A DNA stretch of 7,859 nucleotides, from NCBI GenBank assembly GCA_937983065.1, contig CALKAL010000125.1, forward strand, positions 1 to 7,859. The letters are read 5' to 3'. A program made the translations under genes and the position numbers. Source of the DNA: an uncultured Bacillaceae bacterium. Lineage in GTDB: Bacteria; Bacillota; Bacilli; Bacillales; Alkalibacillaceae. Below, one piece after another: positions 6,873 to 7,859 of the stretch (position 1 is its first letter; each line of letters opens with the position of its first letter). The notes below the pieces were generated by a model. The model saw only the letters and a program-made list of their open reading frames with translations, had not been told where the DNA came from and did no database searches.

Positions 6873-7775
6873 ATGAAACGTGCTCGTGTTATTTATAATC
6901 CAACAGCTGGAAGGGAGCAAATGAAAAAATCATTACCAGATGTTTTACAACTACTTGAGAATGCAGGGTTCGAAGCTTCCGCCCATGCAACAACTGGGGA
7001 AAATGACGCGACAGAAGCGGCTAGTATGGCTTGTGAACGCGAATATGATCTTATAATTGCAGCTGGTGGTGACGGAACATTAAACGAAGTCATTCACGGC
7101 ATGGCTAATCATGATTATCGGCCCAAAGTCGGAATAATACCGATGGGGACGACGAATGATTTTGCCCGTGCTTTAAAAATTCCTAAAGAACCGATCGAAG
7201 CGATGAAAATTATTATAGACGGTTATTCAAAAAAATTAGATATTGGAAAAGCAAACGGTCATCACTTTTTAAACATTGCTGGTGGTGGGAAAATTACTGA
7301 AGTGACATACGATGTTCCGTTAAAACTTAAAACAGTACTCGGCCAGCTCGCATATTATATAAAAGGAATTGAATTACTCCCCCAAATCAGACCCGTCCAA
7401 ACACGAATCGAATATGACGGCAAGGTGTTTGAAGGGGAAATTATGATGTTTCTCGTTGCTAACACGAACTCCATTGGTGGCTTTGAAAAATTGGCCCCCA
7501 ACGCCGTAATCGATGACGGTTATTTTGATTTGCTAATTTTAAAGAAAACAAATATTGCCGAATTTGTATTTCTCGCTAATAAAGCATTGAGGGGAAATCA
7601 TATCTACGATGACCATGTGATATATACCCATGCCAAAAAAATTAAAGTGACCCCCGAGAGTACGATGCACTTAAATTTAGACGGCGAATATGGCGGAGAA
7701 CTCCCGGGAACATTCGATATTTTAGAAAATCATATTGAATTTTTCGTACCAAATAAAAATAACGTTGAAAAATAG
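6873..7775 (+). CDS. dagK: Diacylglycerol kinase, soluble DgkB/DagK type
   Basis: The 300-residue protein belongs to the DAGK catalytic / NAD-kinase-like superfamily. It opens RARVIYNPTAG, then has the nucleotide-binding GGDGTLNEV (65-73) and PMGTTNDFARAL (90-101). The C-terminal beta domain ends in NLDGEYGGELP, where Glu272 matches the proposed general base of Staphylococcus aureus DgkB. Length fits the soluble bacterial DgkB class rather than the small membrane DgkA. The enzyme phosphorylates diacylglycerol, a by-product of lipoteichoic acid synthesis, to phosphatidic acid at the membrane surface. Sphingosine or YegS-like kinases share the fold, but the gat neighbourhood and match favour DagK. 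The ATG at 6873 has AAGGTGA four bases upstream. A second site, GAGGAG (6846-6851), precedes a GTG at 6859 that opens a five-codon frame whose TGA overlaps the dagK ATG. The 177-base gap from the VOC gene leaves room for its own promoter, but I see no strong one. Confidence 0.95.
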   Translation: MKRARVIYNPTAGREQMKKSLPDVLQLLENAGFEASAHATTGENDATEAASMACEREYDLIIAAGGDGTLNEVIHGMANHDYRPKVGIIPMGTTNDFARALKIPKEPIEAMKIIIDGYSKKLDIGKANGHHFLNIAGGGKITEVTYDVPLKLKTVLGQLAYYIKGIELLPQIRPVQTRIEYDGKVFEGEIMMFLVANTNSIGGFEKLAPNAVIDDGYFDLLILKKTNIAEFVFLANKALRGNHIYDDHVIYTHAKKIKVTPESTMHLNLDGEYGGELPGTFDILENHIEFFVPNKNNVEK

Positions 7776-7801
7776 AGGTCCAATGACGGCCTCTATTTTT
7801 T
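7768..7801 (+). terminator. Strong rho-independent terminator of dagK
   Basis: AAAAATAGAGG (7768-7778) pairs perfectly with CCTCTATTTTT (7790-7800), and a G-U pair plus a C-G pair extend the stem inward to a seven-base loop. It ends in six T (7796-7801). The A tract on the other side gives a matching T run on the minus strand, so it may act in both directions. The dagK TAG stop (7773-7775) lies inside the first arm. Confidence 0.9.
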
Positions 7802-7804
7802 GAT

Positions 7805-7859
7805 TTCCGCTCAAATGAGAAAAGTTCCGCGCATTTTCAAAAAGTTACTCGCAAATCGA
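7805..7859 (+). repeat. Start of a 20-base-period tandem repeat array (truncated by window end)
   Basis: Three successive units begin at 7805, 7825 and 7845: TTCCGCTCAAATGAGAAAAG, TTCCGCGCATTTTCAAAAAG, and TTACTCGCAAATCGA (cut by the window end). They share TT-C at the start, a C-rich CGC core and an AAAAG end where complete. The first and third units together suggest a consensus close to TTACTCGCAAATCGAGAAAA plus G. No gene is seen here. I recall similar short intergenic repeats in Bacillaceae genomes, but this is from memory and unverified. Confidence 0.55.

Overview
The window looks like ordinary core chromosome from a low-GC Gram-positive bacterium, most likely Bacillaceae. Three things point there: AT-rich codon use, strong Shine-Dalgarno sites of the AAGGAGG type, and a gatC-gatA-gatB cluster lying close to a soluble DgkB/DagK-type lipid kinase gene, an arrangement I remember from Bacillus subtilis and relatives. 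I cannot name a species. There is no rRNA, tRNA, CRISPR array, transposase, phage gene or recognisable defence system.

The left part (about 1-2870) reads on the minus strand. Bases 1-114 at the window edge carry no gene but hold an imperfect repeat whose arms ACAAATC and GATTTGT alternate and can form hairpins. A Dph6-related ATP pyrophosphatase gene (170-841) ends inside its own terminator stem. Upstream of it lies pepF (1051-2850), an M3 family oligoendopeptidase F with a TTG start and its own terminator. The 254-base gap at 2851-3104 separates pepF from the divergent gat genes and holds back-to-back promoter candidates.

The right part (3105-7775) reads on the plus strand: gatC, gatA and gatB (GatCAB amidotransferase), then a small VOC-fold protein gene 19 bases after gatB, then a 177-base gap with nested inverted repeats, then dagK. 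A strong terminator closes dagK. GatCAB makes Gln-tRNA(Gln), and in many bacteria Asn-tRNA(Asn), by transamidation, so it serves translation. DagK recycles diacylglycerol to phosphatidic acid and serves membrane and lipoteichoic acid metabolism. The shared locus probably reflects conserved gene order rather than a shared pathway.

The last 55 bases (7805-7859) look like the start of a tandem array with a 20-base period that runs off the window. I see no convincing new multi-gene system. The items most worth a second look are the two intergenic repeat regions at the window edges and the structured gap before dagK.
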